Assembly (NCBI GenBank): GCA_019217005.1
Contig: JAHBNG010000016.1
Coordinates: forward strand, 1-64,000
DNA from: Chloroflexi bacterium TSY
Lineage (GTDB): Bacteria > Chloroflexota > Anaerolineae > Caldilineales > Caldilineaceae
Reading direction: 5' to 3'
DNA length: 64,000 bases
Shown: piece by piece, positions 55,684 to 64,000 of the stretch
Layout of the letters: each line of letters opens with the position of its first letter
Numbering within the stretch: position 1 is the first letter of the stretch
The notes under the pieces: generated by a model
Told to the model about the DNA's origin: nothing
Seen by the model: the letters and a program-made list of their open reading frames with translations, nothing else
The model's database searches: none
Made by a program: the position numbers and the translations under genes

Positions 55684-56116
55684 GCGTTGCATACTCACGC
55701 TCGTTAAATTGTGCGTCGTTGGGATCGAGAGTCGAAAGCGTTGGATCAGTGACCTCCACATATCCATCAAATGTAAAAGGCTGGAGCGTGACGTCATAGT
55801 TGGCAGCCTCCAAAGCAGAGACCAGATACTTGACTGACGCTCTGTGTCCCGGGGTTCCTGCCGCTCGGTTATTGCCATGTTCGTCAGCGATGGCTTGCAA
55901 GGCTCGAAGATGCTGCATGATTCCATCAACTGCTAGGGCATCGCGCAGTTGCTCGGTCCGTTGCTGTTCAGTTTTGATCCGCGTTTGTTCTATCAGACTC
56001 AAGGCATGTATGGGCTGGCTCAGGCTTGCGGGAATGATTGACCAAAAGAGGGTAAGTAGTGCCAAAATCAGGAAAAACTTGCCAACTTTAATATTGCGGT
56101 AGACGAATTTCATCAT
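55684..56116 (-). pseudogene. M28 peptidase, N-terminal fragment with signal peptide
   Basis: ATG 56116 starts MMKFVYRNIKVGKFFLILALLTLFWSIIPASLSQPIHAL, a signal peptide. Then MQHLRALQAIADEHGNNRAAGTPGHRASVKYLVSALEAANYDVTLQPFTF and YATR at the transposon junction. This is the usual start of a secreted M28 aminopeptidase with GTRAAGTPGY-like motif. The continuation lies 29.7 kb away at 26009. Confidence 0.9.
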
Positions 56117-56378
56117 CTGCTCCTGGAATATATTTCACTTGGGTTTGCTCTGAACCCAAGCATACCATGACCAGAATAAAAACGTGTGTGGGTGGGATGA
56201 AGATGGCGCGAAAGAACAAACGCAGACACAGCATAAAGCAGCAAGTGTATGTGTCTCGCTGCTAATTTTTACCATCAACTCCTGCGCGGCAAGACCGTCT
56301 GAAGCAGTACATCTTCATCAAGACGGCCTTCAACTGCGCATGAAATGAACGGAGAGTTTGAGGAGGAATAAACTTATA
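56117..56378. other. Spacer between the M28 N-terminus and the phosphatase gene
   Basis: Contains the M28 leader, with GAGCAGATG-type purine-rich sequence before ATG 56116 and an imperfect palindrome TTGGGTTTGCTCTGAACCCAA near 56140 of unknown role. No gene seen. Confidence 0.4.
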
Positions 56379-56885
56379 CTAGAGCGACTTAAGACTATTT
56401 GTTCGAGTGATCGGAGTGATATCGAGTAATTGCAAAAGTCGTTGCCAGCCCTTATCAAGTATTGACTCAATCGTTTCTAACACTCTTTCGTACTCAGGAT
56501 AGTCATTGCCAAAGGGATCAGCGACGTCGCCATCTTGGTCAGTAAGTTCTGAAAGCAGGATCACCTTATGTAAGCTTTGTGGAGATTGATAGAAGATATA
56601 TTTACGATGGTCTTCTTCCATGACTAAAATTAGATCGGCTTCGTCAATATGAGCGCTCTGCAGTTTCGTTGCGCTGTGTAATCCGATCGCAATTCCCCTC
56701 ATCGCCAATATATCGACCGCTTGTGTGCTCGGTAGCTGTCCATCTTGGGCATGAATCCCTGCAGACACGATCTCAACTCGATTCGCCAAATATTCCGCTG
56801 AAAGACGTGCTTGAATTAATCCAGCAGCCATTGGCGAACGGCATATATTGCCTGTGCAAACGATTAAGAGCCTTTTTTGGGTCAT
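56379..56885 (-). CDS. Low-molecular-weight protein-tyrosine phosphatase
   Basis: A 168-residue phosphatase. The active-site loop is IVCTGNICRSPMAAGL (CX5RS, residues 8-23) and the general-acid Asp is in VADPFGNDYPEYE. ATG 56885 overlaps the stop of the tyrosine kinase gene by 4 bases, which makes this a Wzb/Wzc-like pair that controls polysaccharide export through tyrosine phosphorylation. Confidence 0.93.
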   Translation of the reverse strand: MTQKRLLIVCTGNICRSPMAAGLIQARLSAEYLANRVEIVSAGIHAQDGQLPSTQAVDILAMRGIAIGLHSATKLQSAHIDEADLILVMEEDHRKYIFYQSPQSLHKVILLSELTDQDGDVADPFGNDYPEYERVLETIESILDKGWQRLLQLLDITPITRTNSLKSL

Positions 56886-57870
56886 CTCTTGGTCTTTATG
56901 CGCGGTTTACCGCTTCCGTTTTGAAGCATTTGGGTTGTCCGTCTTTGATTCGCACCATTCGATTGTTGACCACCATTCGGTTGGCCATTTGTTGGTTGAC
57001 CATTTTGGAGTAAGGAGTATAATCCACCTTTGGATGGCTTCAACTCTTTTGAATCACGTGTAGAATGCGTTGGACGTCCAGTAATACTACCAGACGATGT
57101 AACTTGTGTATAATTATACCCCTGATCATAATGATATCCATAACCGTATCTGGGTACGTTACGTTTTGCAGGAATCCCATTGACAACGACTCCCGCGAGG
57201 TTTGAATTTACTTGCCCCAATGAACTAAGTGCCCGTTTTGTTTGATCACGACGGGTTTTGCCAGAACGAATAACCATTAATACAGCATCAGATTTTGTGG
57301 ACAAAATGGTTGTATCCGATAAAATTGTCGCAGGCGGACTATCCATGACGATGATATCGGCTTCATTTTTTAAGTTAGTCAGCAACATGTTCATTCTATC
57401 TGAACCAAGCAGCTCTGCCGGATTCGGTGGCAAGGGGCCAGATGTTAGGATTCGTAAACCGTCAACTGAGGTTTTGCGCAAAAGCAAGTCAAAATTCCAT
57501 TGTTCGGTTAACAATGCGGTTGTCACGCCCACGTTGTTGATTAAACTAAACAATCGGTGTTGCTGAGGTCGATGTAAATCTGCATCAATGAGGATAACTG
57601 ATCTCCCAATACCGGCAAGTGCCATTGCGATATTTGCGGCAGTAACAGATTTTCCATCACCAGGTGCCGGACTCGTGATTAAGAGGGTTGCCAAATTTGT
57701 ATCGACTGCGGCGAATTGTAAATTTGTGCGTAAGACGCGATAGGCCTCAGCAGATGCAGATGGAGCCCCCTGTTGCATGATAACCATGCCAGAGCGTTTG
57801 GCTTCTTCCTCTGGGATCAGCGGTATATTGCCCAATGTAGGCAAATTGAAGAATTTTGTGACATCGTCTT

Positions 57871-58025
57871 GGGGTGGTTCAAAATTAGGTTTACACTTTT
57901 GATATATAGACAAAAATCTATATGAGACCGTTTTCTCTCTGAGAACCGGCGAAATCAGAGAATATAAACGTTCTTTCTGTTTCTAAAAGTGTAAACCTAT
58001 CTATCCAGCTAAAATGAACCACCCC
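57871..58025. mobile_element. MITE-C copy 3 (155 bp, opposite orientation)
   Basis: Flanked by ATCGTCTT at 57863-57870 and 58026-58033. Almost identical to copies 1 and 4. Its removal restores TIKTQDDVTKFF between the second helix and kinase domain. Confidence 0.93.
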
Positions 58026-58412
58026 ATCGTCTTGTGTCTTAATTGTGTCATCTAAAAACTCTAATAGATAGGCACCAGATGCGGATAGCACGAAGCCCAA
58101 TGCTGCGGCCATCAATACATTCACCAGCAATCCAGAATCCTGTGGTGCAGATGGGAGGCCAGCAATGTCGAGCACCTCGATTGTGTTCACTGCTCCTCGC
58201 TGTGTGCTCGCTATCATGCCAGTATAAATAGATTGTAATGATAGCAATTTAGCTTCCAGGGCTGAAATCTGATTTTGAATTGTGCTGATGCTGCGAGCGC
58301 TATCTTCGATAGCTAACTGTTCTCGAGCCACATCAATATCTGTCTCGGTATTTCGAATGTTGGTTTCCAGTTTAGCTAACTGTTCGTCAATAAGGCTAAA
58401 CCAAAAAAATAA

Positions 58413-59625
58413 TTATACGCGAACGAGAGAATGGAGAGGGGGAATAAGGACAAACCATTTTTCTAAACCAGGTAAACGTTGGAAGCGTTGTTCCAAACGG
58501 TCCATCTCTTTCTGAGTGAGTTTGACGCCGGTCTCATAAAGAGTGGAATTCAGGTGAATGAAGGGTTGTAGTTGGTTAAAGCGAAAAGAACGGGCAAAAT
58601 TGAGAACGGTCTCAAGAGAATCGAGAAGAGAACCGTTCCAGTGTTTTTCAAGATGGCCCCAAACCCGTTCGATGGGGTTGTATTTACTGTGATAAGGAGG
58701 GTAGCAGGCGAGCTGAATAGAGAGACGATAGTGCTCAACAAACTGAGTGAGACGATACATAAACTGAGTCCGACGGGTATGATTTTCGGGACCATTGTCC
58801 TGATTGATCACGAGGGTCTTGACGTGAGGAAAGTGTTCACGTACGCTTTCCCAAAATCAATCAGGCAGTCGACAATACAGTCACTCGTCACTTTCGACTG
58901 AGTCAAGTAAAGAAAGAGTTCCTTGGTTGAAGGGAGGTAAATGCCAAAGGAGTGACTTTCTCGGTCTTCTTATCTTGAAAGTCATGATCGAGCGCTTTGA
59001 CAACCACTCGACTTATCCCTTCTCTCGAGAAACGGTCAAGTAAAATCGTCGCTTTGGCATCCCAAGAGAGGCGCAGAACCGTCTCGTCTGCATCCGCTTC
59101 TTGATTGATCTGATGAATTCTATCAAAGATCGCATCGGTCTCTGGGATCTTTTTCACTGGTTGACTTTTTTTGACCCGGTTTGAGCCATAGCCTAACTCA
59201 TTGAGCTTCAAGCGGATGGCCTCTTCGCCAGGCAATTCCTCATCTGTGTATCCTTTCTGCTCGATGAGCTGGGTACGCATTTCGGCGGCGGTTAGTCGAG
59301 TGTACAATTGGGGGGTCGAAAGGTGGGATCGGTCTGGCTGAATTGATCGGCGATTTCAACCATATCGGCCAGTAAAGTGGGGATATGGTCTTCGGCTTTT
59401 GCGACCACGTCGGTGGCTTTGGTCGACATAACAGAAGCCGCCTTCTAGTTCTTCCAGGGCTTTGGCTATCGTCGCCCGATTCCAGCCCAACTCTCGTTCT
59501 GCTTTCGTCGGACTCCCTTCGCATATCGTTTTGACCGTTTGGGCCATGAAGTGCCTTCTTTCGTATCCACTTAACATGGCCTTCGTCTCTTTCAAGACTT
59601 CAACCATTTCTGGCGAGATTGTCAT
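58413..59625 (-). pseudogene. ISAzo13 family transposase, frameshifted (copy 3)
   Basis: Same product as copies 1 and 2. It has the C6 instead of C7 run near 59315, two T lost in HRRGRKK (near 59398) and one A lost near 58947. The catalytic segments survive in different frames. Confidence 0.88.
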
Positions 59626-59665
59626 TTTTGCTCCTTTTGGAGAGCTAGTTTAACACCTTCTCGCG

Positions 59666-59820
59666 GGGGTGCTTCATTTTAGCTGGATAGATAGGTTTAC
59701 ACTTTTAGAAACAGAAAGAACGTTTATATTCTCTGATTTCGCCGGTTCTCAGAGAGAAAACGGTCTCATATAGATTTTTGTCTATATATCAAAAGTGTAA
59801 ACCTAATTTTGAACCACCCC
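59666..59820. mobile_element. MITE-C copy 4 (155 bp), nested in the ISAzo13 copy 3 inverted repeat
   Basis: Ends GGGGTGCTTCA / TGAACCACCCC with one substitution in the left end. Flanked by TTCTCGCG at 59658-59665 and 59821-59828. The target is part of the terminal inverted repeat of the host element, so it separates the transposase gene from its end sequence. Confidence 0.93.
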
Positions 59821-60315
59821 TTCTCGCGTATATTTTATTTTTTGGATTGGCCTTAACTCGTTCCGTTCCTGATTATCTCGACCTGCAGGGCTTTGCAAAA
59901 TCAATTGGTTGGCCAATTCTTTTGCCGTTACCTGCGCTAGTTCAGGGGTTCCAGCATCTACTAAAATTTCTATGATTGGACGTCGCGGAATGGCATATGC
60001 GTGATAAGCTGGCAACCTTTGGATTCCCAATGCCTTGGCTGTTGCTCGGCGAACTTTCTGCCGTTGGGCTATATCAGAGTAGGTTTCCGCTAATTGTTGT
60101 GCAAGAATAAGGGCACTGCCGTTCGGGTTGGGATCTGCGACGATACCAGGATTCACCATAATGGTTGTCCGAGATCGATAGATTGACGGTTGAGACGCAG
60201 TGTATGCATAGCTGGAAACAGAGGCGATCAACATTGCACTGCAGATCAACCACCACCATTTCAACAACGGTGTAATATATTCGCGTAAATCAAGATTTTC
60301 CATAAAACAATATCT

Positions 60316-61819
60316 CTTTACTTTCTGGTAAAGGCTTGAGTGACAAAGGGCAAACCGAAAGGGGCGGAAAAAAGAATCCACCCTGAAAAAACGGGATAAA
60401 ATGTAAAAATAGTGCTCGGCTAGTTTAAGCAGCGGCATTGAGGCGGCGATGAGCGAGAACGCCTTTAGGTAAATGGTGTGAAACCGAGGCCTTTTTCCGA
60501 AAGTCAGGGTCGAGTTGGTCGGGAGTTGGAAAAAGAGCACTCGAGAGAACGCGGCGCAAACGGCCGGAAGTGGCTTGAGGCTCTCGATCCCAGTAGCCAG
60601 TCGGTATGGGAGGAAGAGAAGCGGCTAAATGGGAAAGAAGATTGCCAGCCAGCAGCCCCAGTTCAGGTAAGCGGAAGCAAGCCTCATCGGCATGAACAAA
60701 TTGACGATGTAAGCCAATCATCTGCTTGGAAGCCAAGGGGGGGGATGTTCAACAGGCCAGCGCTCCAGATAGAAAAGATAAATGGTTTCAGCTTGTAAAG
60801 CCATGACGGTCGCCAGAACCAAAGGTGTGTGATAAGCAGGATCCTGAAAGACGTAAATCGAATAGGTGCGGTTGGCTGTATCCACCTTGGTTGTCCTGGG
60901 ACGAGATTGTGCCATGCTTGATAGCGAATCAGGCGACCACTATAGACAAATTGACCAAACGAGTCTGGAGTTGTGGCCTCGAGTCGCTTTCCCTATAGCA
61001 TCGAGAGAGCGGACGCACAATATCACCATATTCGGGTGGTCTGCCTTTTTCCTTACGTTCGGGTAACTCATTGCGGCGCGCTGTGCAGTTAATCGCTTCC
61101 CGAAGGACAAATCGGTCGACGTCGCTTTCTAGCATTTCTCTGATTGTAAACCCGGCATCGACCACCGCCACTTCGTCTGACTCCAGTGATTTCTTCGTCT
61201 CTTTCAGCAGCTTTTTCCGAAACTCACTTTCCTTTGTGCCTACCTCGCATCTCATGATTGCCTTGAGCAGTGGCACTCGTTTCCCGCCTATCTCCCCCGA
61301 GCTTATCATCACTCCAAAGATGAGCGCGGGCAATGCCCGACGAGCCGTTGAGTTATAGAGTCGGTTCACTTTCCCTTGCAGCTTCGGTCGCCAGAACCCT
61401 GTGATATCTATGCTTTTCACTCGGTATCCTTCTAACTTTTTTGCCTCCCATTCCCCTTTCCACTCCACTTCTTCTTGCCACGATGAGAGCAGGCTTGCAA
61501 TATCCCATGATCCATATCGAAAGCTCCACCAGCTTCGCCGGAGCTCCTCATCTTCAAACCCGCTTTCACTCAATCCACTATGGATTGCTCCTCGACTTTT
61601 CAGAAACGACCCATTCATCATCGCCCACATCAGACGCATTACATTTACGTTTGTTCCCACCGGCGTTACTTGCAATACATTCATCAGTACTGCTATAGTT
61701 ATTTCTGGCGCGGTTAGCATTCCTTCCTCCTTTTTGGGTTCTCTACCTTTAGGATGAAACGCTAACCGCTTTTTGTCACATTTCTCACCTCATCTCTTTT
61801 CTTTTACCAGAAAGTAAAG
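60316..61819 (-). mobile_element. IS4-type element copy 4 (1504 bp)
   Basis: Same ends. Flanked by TATCT at 60311-60315 and 61820-61824. It lies 12 bases upstream of the BY-kinase ATG and 20 bases downstream of the surface-protein stop, so it has replaced the kinase promoter region. Confidence 0.93.
60425..61720 (-). pseudogene. IS4-type transposase, frameshifted (copy 4)
   Basis: The first 230 codons are continuous with SIDITGFWRP and VVDAGFTIREML intact. The same lost base as in copy 3 (near 60995) breaks the frame, and a lost G near 60900 (CCTGGGACG against CCTGGGGACG) breaks it again before YLERWPVE. Confidence 0.88.
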
Positions 61820-61841
61820 TATCTCTCTGTCAACTATATCT

Positions 61842-63998
61842 TTACGGGCTGCGAATCCAGATAGGATATCGGTCTATCGAACCGCTATTGAGCAATTGAC
61901 GTTGATTGGACCCATCTACATTCATGATCCATAACTGATCAACACCTGTACGATTGGAATGAAATACAATTTGTGAACCATCGGGAGACCAGGTTGGATG
62001 CTTTTCCCAAACACCTTCAGTATATGTCAAACGTTTCACCTCATTATTATTATACGTATCTATTAGGTAAAGTTCATCATTTCCTGCGTCGGCAGATGAA
62101 ACAAAAGCAACATATTGACCAGTAGGAGACCATGCAGGATCATAGCTATCTCCACGGAATGGTGAAATCGTAGTCTGTGTATTATAGTCAAAACTAACAA
62201 CTTGGATTTGTAAACTCTGATCTCGACTTTCGTCAGGTGCAACAACAGCTTTTGCACGGCCGTCAGGAGCAGTGACAAGCTGCTCTTGCGCATATTGTGT
62301 GAGCCACGGCAATGTGATTTTTCCAATAACTGCACCCGAAATTGGATCATAAACTTTCTGTGTAGAACCCGTATCAGTCACAGAGTTAAAAACAATTTTA
62401 TTATAAAATTCCGGAATTATGCCCGGTGGCGCTGTCGGCGTTATCGTTGGCGTGTCTGTTGGTCCCGCTGTAATGATTGGTGGTAGAGTCGGTGTCGATG
62501 TTGGTAAAGGTGTAGGAGTTCGAGTAACAACGAGTACCCCTGGAGGAATTGGTGTAGATGGTCCCAGGAATTCAGCAGACGCTGATTCCAAGGTCTGTAT
62601 TGCAATAGAAGTCGCGAAGTTTAACGCTGTCGGCGTTGCAACCATATACCGAAGAACAACCGCTACACCATCATCTGGTAGGATAGGCTTTACCCCAGCC
62701 GCCACGGCTGTTTGTGCAGCTTCTAGGAGCGCAACTTGCGTTGCAATATTAACGGGAGTTGGAGTGGGTGTAACCCAAACTGGGGTTATATAATTTTCTG
62801 GCAGCGGTGTGGATGTCCCCTCGATTTCAGCACGGGCAGTTTCTAACAAGGCATTTGCGATGGTCGTCGCTTGATTCACTGGCGTCGGCGTATGAGCGAT
62901 AATGGGAAGTAATCCCTTCTGTAAACCAATTGCCTGAGCGGTTTCTACGTTCGCGGGAAAAGGTGTTGGTGTAAAAACCTGGATATAAGGAGTTGGAGTT
63001 GCATTTGGATAGAGCGTTTCTACCGCTACTGCTGTAAGTGTGGCTTCCCATTTTGCCAGGAGATCATCCCGGGTTGGTCCTGGAATAGCCTCTTTGAAAA
63101 TGGGTGTTGATGTTGGTGGCTCGCTTGTTGGCGGCGGCCCCAAAACAAGTGATAGTTTAGGCGCTCTGCCGGATGAGAGCTTACCATAGCCACTATCCCA
63201 TGCGAATAACGTTTCTCCACTCATACCTAATGCCGATATACGTGCATAGAGCCGGTTATTTTGTTCCAGTATCTGCTTTTCTAACCAACCTAATGCATCC
63301 TCATTACTCCCCCTCTCAATCACCCAATAATTTGTGCTACCAACTTGTAACGTAGTCGGTTCAAGATAAGGCAAAATAGGTGGTGAGGCAGAAACGCCCA
63401 ATGCAGTTTCGTAATCAAAAGACACCAAGCTTTTCGATGAATTCAATATCGGTGACTCTGCAATGAGTTGAATAGACCATAAGGCATTTACATCTTGGTT
63501 GAATCGATCATCTCGTAAGCCCGTTAAAGAGAGACGGACTTGATGAATTGGTGCACCGCGCGGGATTTCAGATAGGTCAAAATATGTAGATGATAAATAC
63601 TTTCTATTTTCCCATTGACCAGCGTACAAATAGGAATCATCCCGATAGTTGGGTCTACGATCTTCTTCCAACCACCAGACTGCCCCATCCGCAACCAACT
63701 CTACAACAGTCCGTTCGCCTGTCGACAAATCAGATGTGTCCGTGGGAAGAACCTGCTGGGGTGTTGCTATCACGGCTGGAGTAGATGTTGGTGTAGGTGT
63801 TTCTCGTGCTGCTTCAACTGCGAGAATACTCTGCCGTGTTGCGTTGCTTGTTGTGGGAGTGAGTTTGGGTTCAAAGGCCGAAGTTAGGGTCTGATTCAAG
63901 ACGAAAAACGTAAATCCTCCCACAAAGATGATTGCTAGGACCGAAACCATAATCCCGACTGGAAAAGAGCGTGTATGTCGGATCGGCTCTGTCGGTTC
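61842..63998 (-). CDS. Large Thr/Pro-rich surface protein with C-terminal PD40 propeller (5' end beyond the window)
   Basis: About 718 visible residues; the frame is open to the window edge (EPTEPIRHTRSFPVG precedes the helix). One membrane helix, VSVLAIIFVGGFTFFVLNQTL, near the start, so the bulk is outside. Then a TPTPTSTP-rich spacer and a DNRLRE-like beta domain (YLYAGQWENRKYLSSTYFDLSEIPRGAPIHQVRLSL). Tandem units of about 65 residues with TPTPVNxATxxAxxLLExAxA follow. The C-terminus has TolB/PD40 repeats: YDPAWSPTGQYVAFVS, KHPTWSPDGSQIVFHSNRTGVDQLWIMNVDG. Probably a cell-surface or envelope scaffold. Confidence 0.88.
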   Translation of the reverse strand, partial: EPTEPIRHTRSFPVGIMVSVLAIIFVGGFTFFVLNQTLTSAFEPKLTPTTSNATRQSILAVEAARETPTPTSTPAVIATPQQVLPTDTSDLSTGERTVVELVADGAVWWLEEDRRPNYRDDSYLYAGQWENRKYLSSTYFDLSEIPRGAPIHQVRLSLTGLRDDRFNQDVNALWSIQLIAESPILNSSKSLVSFDYETALGVSASPPILPYLEPTTLQVGSTNYWVIERGSNEDALGWLEKQILEQNNRLYARISALGMSGETLFAWDSGYGKLSSGRAPKLSLVLGPPPTSEPPTSTPIFKEAIPGPTRDDLLAKWEATLTAVAVETLYPNATPTPYIQVFTPTPFPANVETAQAIGLQKGLLPIIAHTPTPVNQATTIANALLETARAEIEGTSTPLPENYITPVWVTPTPTPVNIATQVALLEAAQTAVAAGVKPILPDDGVAVVLRYMVATPTALNFATSIAIQTLESASAEFLGPSTPIPPGVLVVTRTPTPLPTSTPTLPPIITAGPTDTPTITPTAPPGIIPEFYNKIVFNSVTDTGSTQKVYDPISGAVIGKITLPWLTQYAQEQLVTAPDGRAKAVVAPDESRDQSLQIQVVSFDYNTQTTISPFRGDSYDPAWSPTGQYVAFVSSADAGNDELYLIDTYNNNEVKRLTYTEGVWEKHPTWSPDGSQIVFHSNRTGVDQLWIMNVDGSNQRQLLNSGSIDRYPIWIRSP

Positions 63999-64000
63999 GT

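Larger units (their letters stand above)
58394..59852 (-). mobile_element. ISAzo13-type element copy 3 (1459 bp including nested MITE-C)
   Basis: Same ends as copy 1. Flanks TAA (58391-58393) and TTA (59853-59855); the host frame requires TTA, so the left copy has one substitution. A MITE-C copy lies inside its right-hand inverted repeat. Confidence 0.9.
56882..60303 (-). pseudogene. Wzc-type chain-length determinant/tyrosine kinase (BY-kinase), interrupted by ISAzo13-type and MITE-C elements
   Basis: Removing the ISAzo13 copy 3 with one TTA (1462 bases) and MITE-C copy 3 with one ATCGTCTT (163 bases) leaves 1797 bases, 598 residues. Wzz domain: MENLDLREYITPLLKWWWLICS (first helix), QPSIYRSRTTIMVNP, second helix LLVNVLMAAALGFVLSASGAYLLEFLDDTIK. 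Kinase: SAEAYRVLRTNLQFA, Walker A SPAPGDGKSVTAANIA, Walker A' ILIDADLHRPQQH and Walker B DIIVMDSPP. The tail has the Tyr cluster RYGYGYHYDQGYNY for autophosphorylation. Joins: QERNELIDEQLAKL and IKTQDDVTKF. Confidence 0.92.

Noticed and set aside
62419..62793. A 124-codon plus-strand frame rich in Gly and Val
   Set aside because: It is the antisense shadow of the Thr/Pro-rich repeats in the surface protein.
1..64000. tRNA, rRNA, CRISPR arrays and replication origins
   Set aside because: I scanned for cloverleaf-like ends, regularly spaced direct repeats and DnaA-box clusters by eye and saw none; short or divergent ones could have been missed.

Overview
The window is bacterial. It suggests a member of the Chloroflexota (Anaerolineae/Caldilineae-like), although it holds no rRNA or other marker to prove that. 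The inference rests on the gene mix: an F420-type nitroreductase, Uma2 and XisI proteins typical of Chloroflexi and cyanobacteria, a Thr/Pro-rich WD40-like surface protein, a Wzc-type tyrosine kinase with its low-molecular-weight phosphatase, and many ABC importers. I found no rRNA, tRNA, CRISPR array, phage module or replication origin.

The dominant property is mobile DNA. I count five insertion-sequence families plus one IS630 element: a 1.5-kb IS4-type element (4 copies), an ISAzo13-type element (3), IS1 (2), IS1380, an IS481-like element and IS630. There are also at least five families of short non-coding palindromic elements (MITEs), named here A to E. Target duplications can be read for most of them, and removing an element plus one duplication restores an exact reading frame in six genes: an enolase-superfamily enzyme (hit twice), an ECF sigma factor, a cytochrome P460, a TetR regulator, a small protein of the chaperonin operon, and a tyrosine kinase (hit twice, with a third element nested inside one of the insertions).

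Layout. 0-8 kb: F420-type reductase, aldo/keto reductase, Gfo/Idh/MocA oxidoreductase and enolase-superfamily dehydratase (sugar-acid type), then a heterodimeric ABC exporter whose second half is deleted. 8-20 kb: Nudix hydrolase, membrane protein, ECF sigma factor, DUF417 protein, RidA, CBM48 protein, cytochrome P460, two-component system. 19.6-22.5 kb: an operon of a divergent chaperonin, a BNR propeller and a 65-residue protein. 22.7-56.1 kb: one M28 peptidase gene in pieces. Its N-terminal piece (55.7-56.1 kb) and its remainder (22.7-26.0 kb) are separated by a 29.7-kb segment bounded by two directly oriented IS1 copies and an 8-bp target duplication, which is the structure of a composite transposon. 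56.4-60.3 kb: phosphatase and BY-kinase for exopolysaccharide export. 61.8 kb to the edge: a large surface protein.

The composite transposon carries a sugar ABC operon (one permease truncated), a catabolic-looking set (FAD oxidase, creatininase remnant, cytosine-deaminase-like amidohydrolase), an SDR/saccharopine-reductase pair with a divergent TetR gene and visible operators, Uma2, DUF3291, LtrA, an NMT1/THI5-type ABC importer, DinB, and decayed genes. Many frames are broken by one-base differences in short homopolymers, so real decay and sequencing error cannot be separated from the sequence alone.
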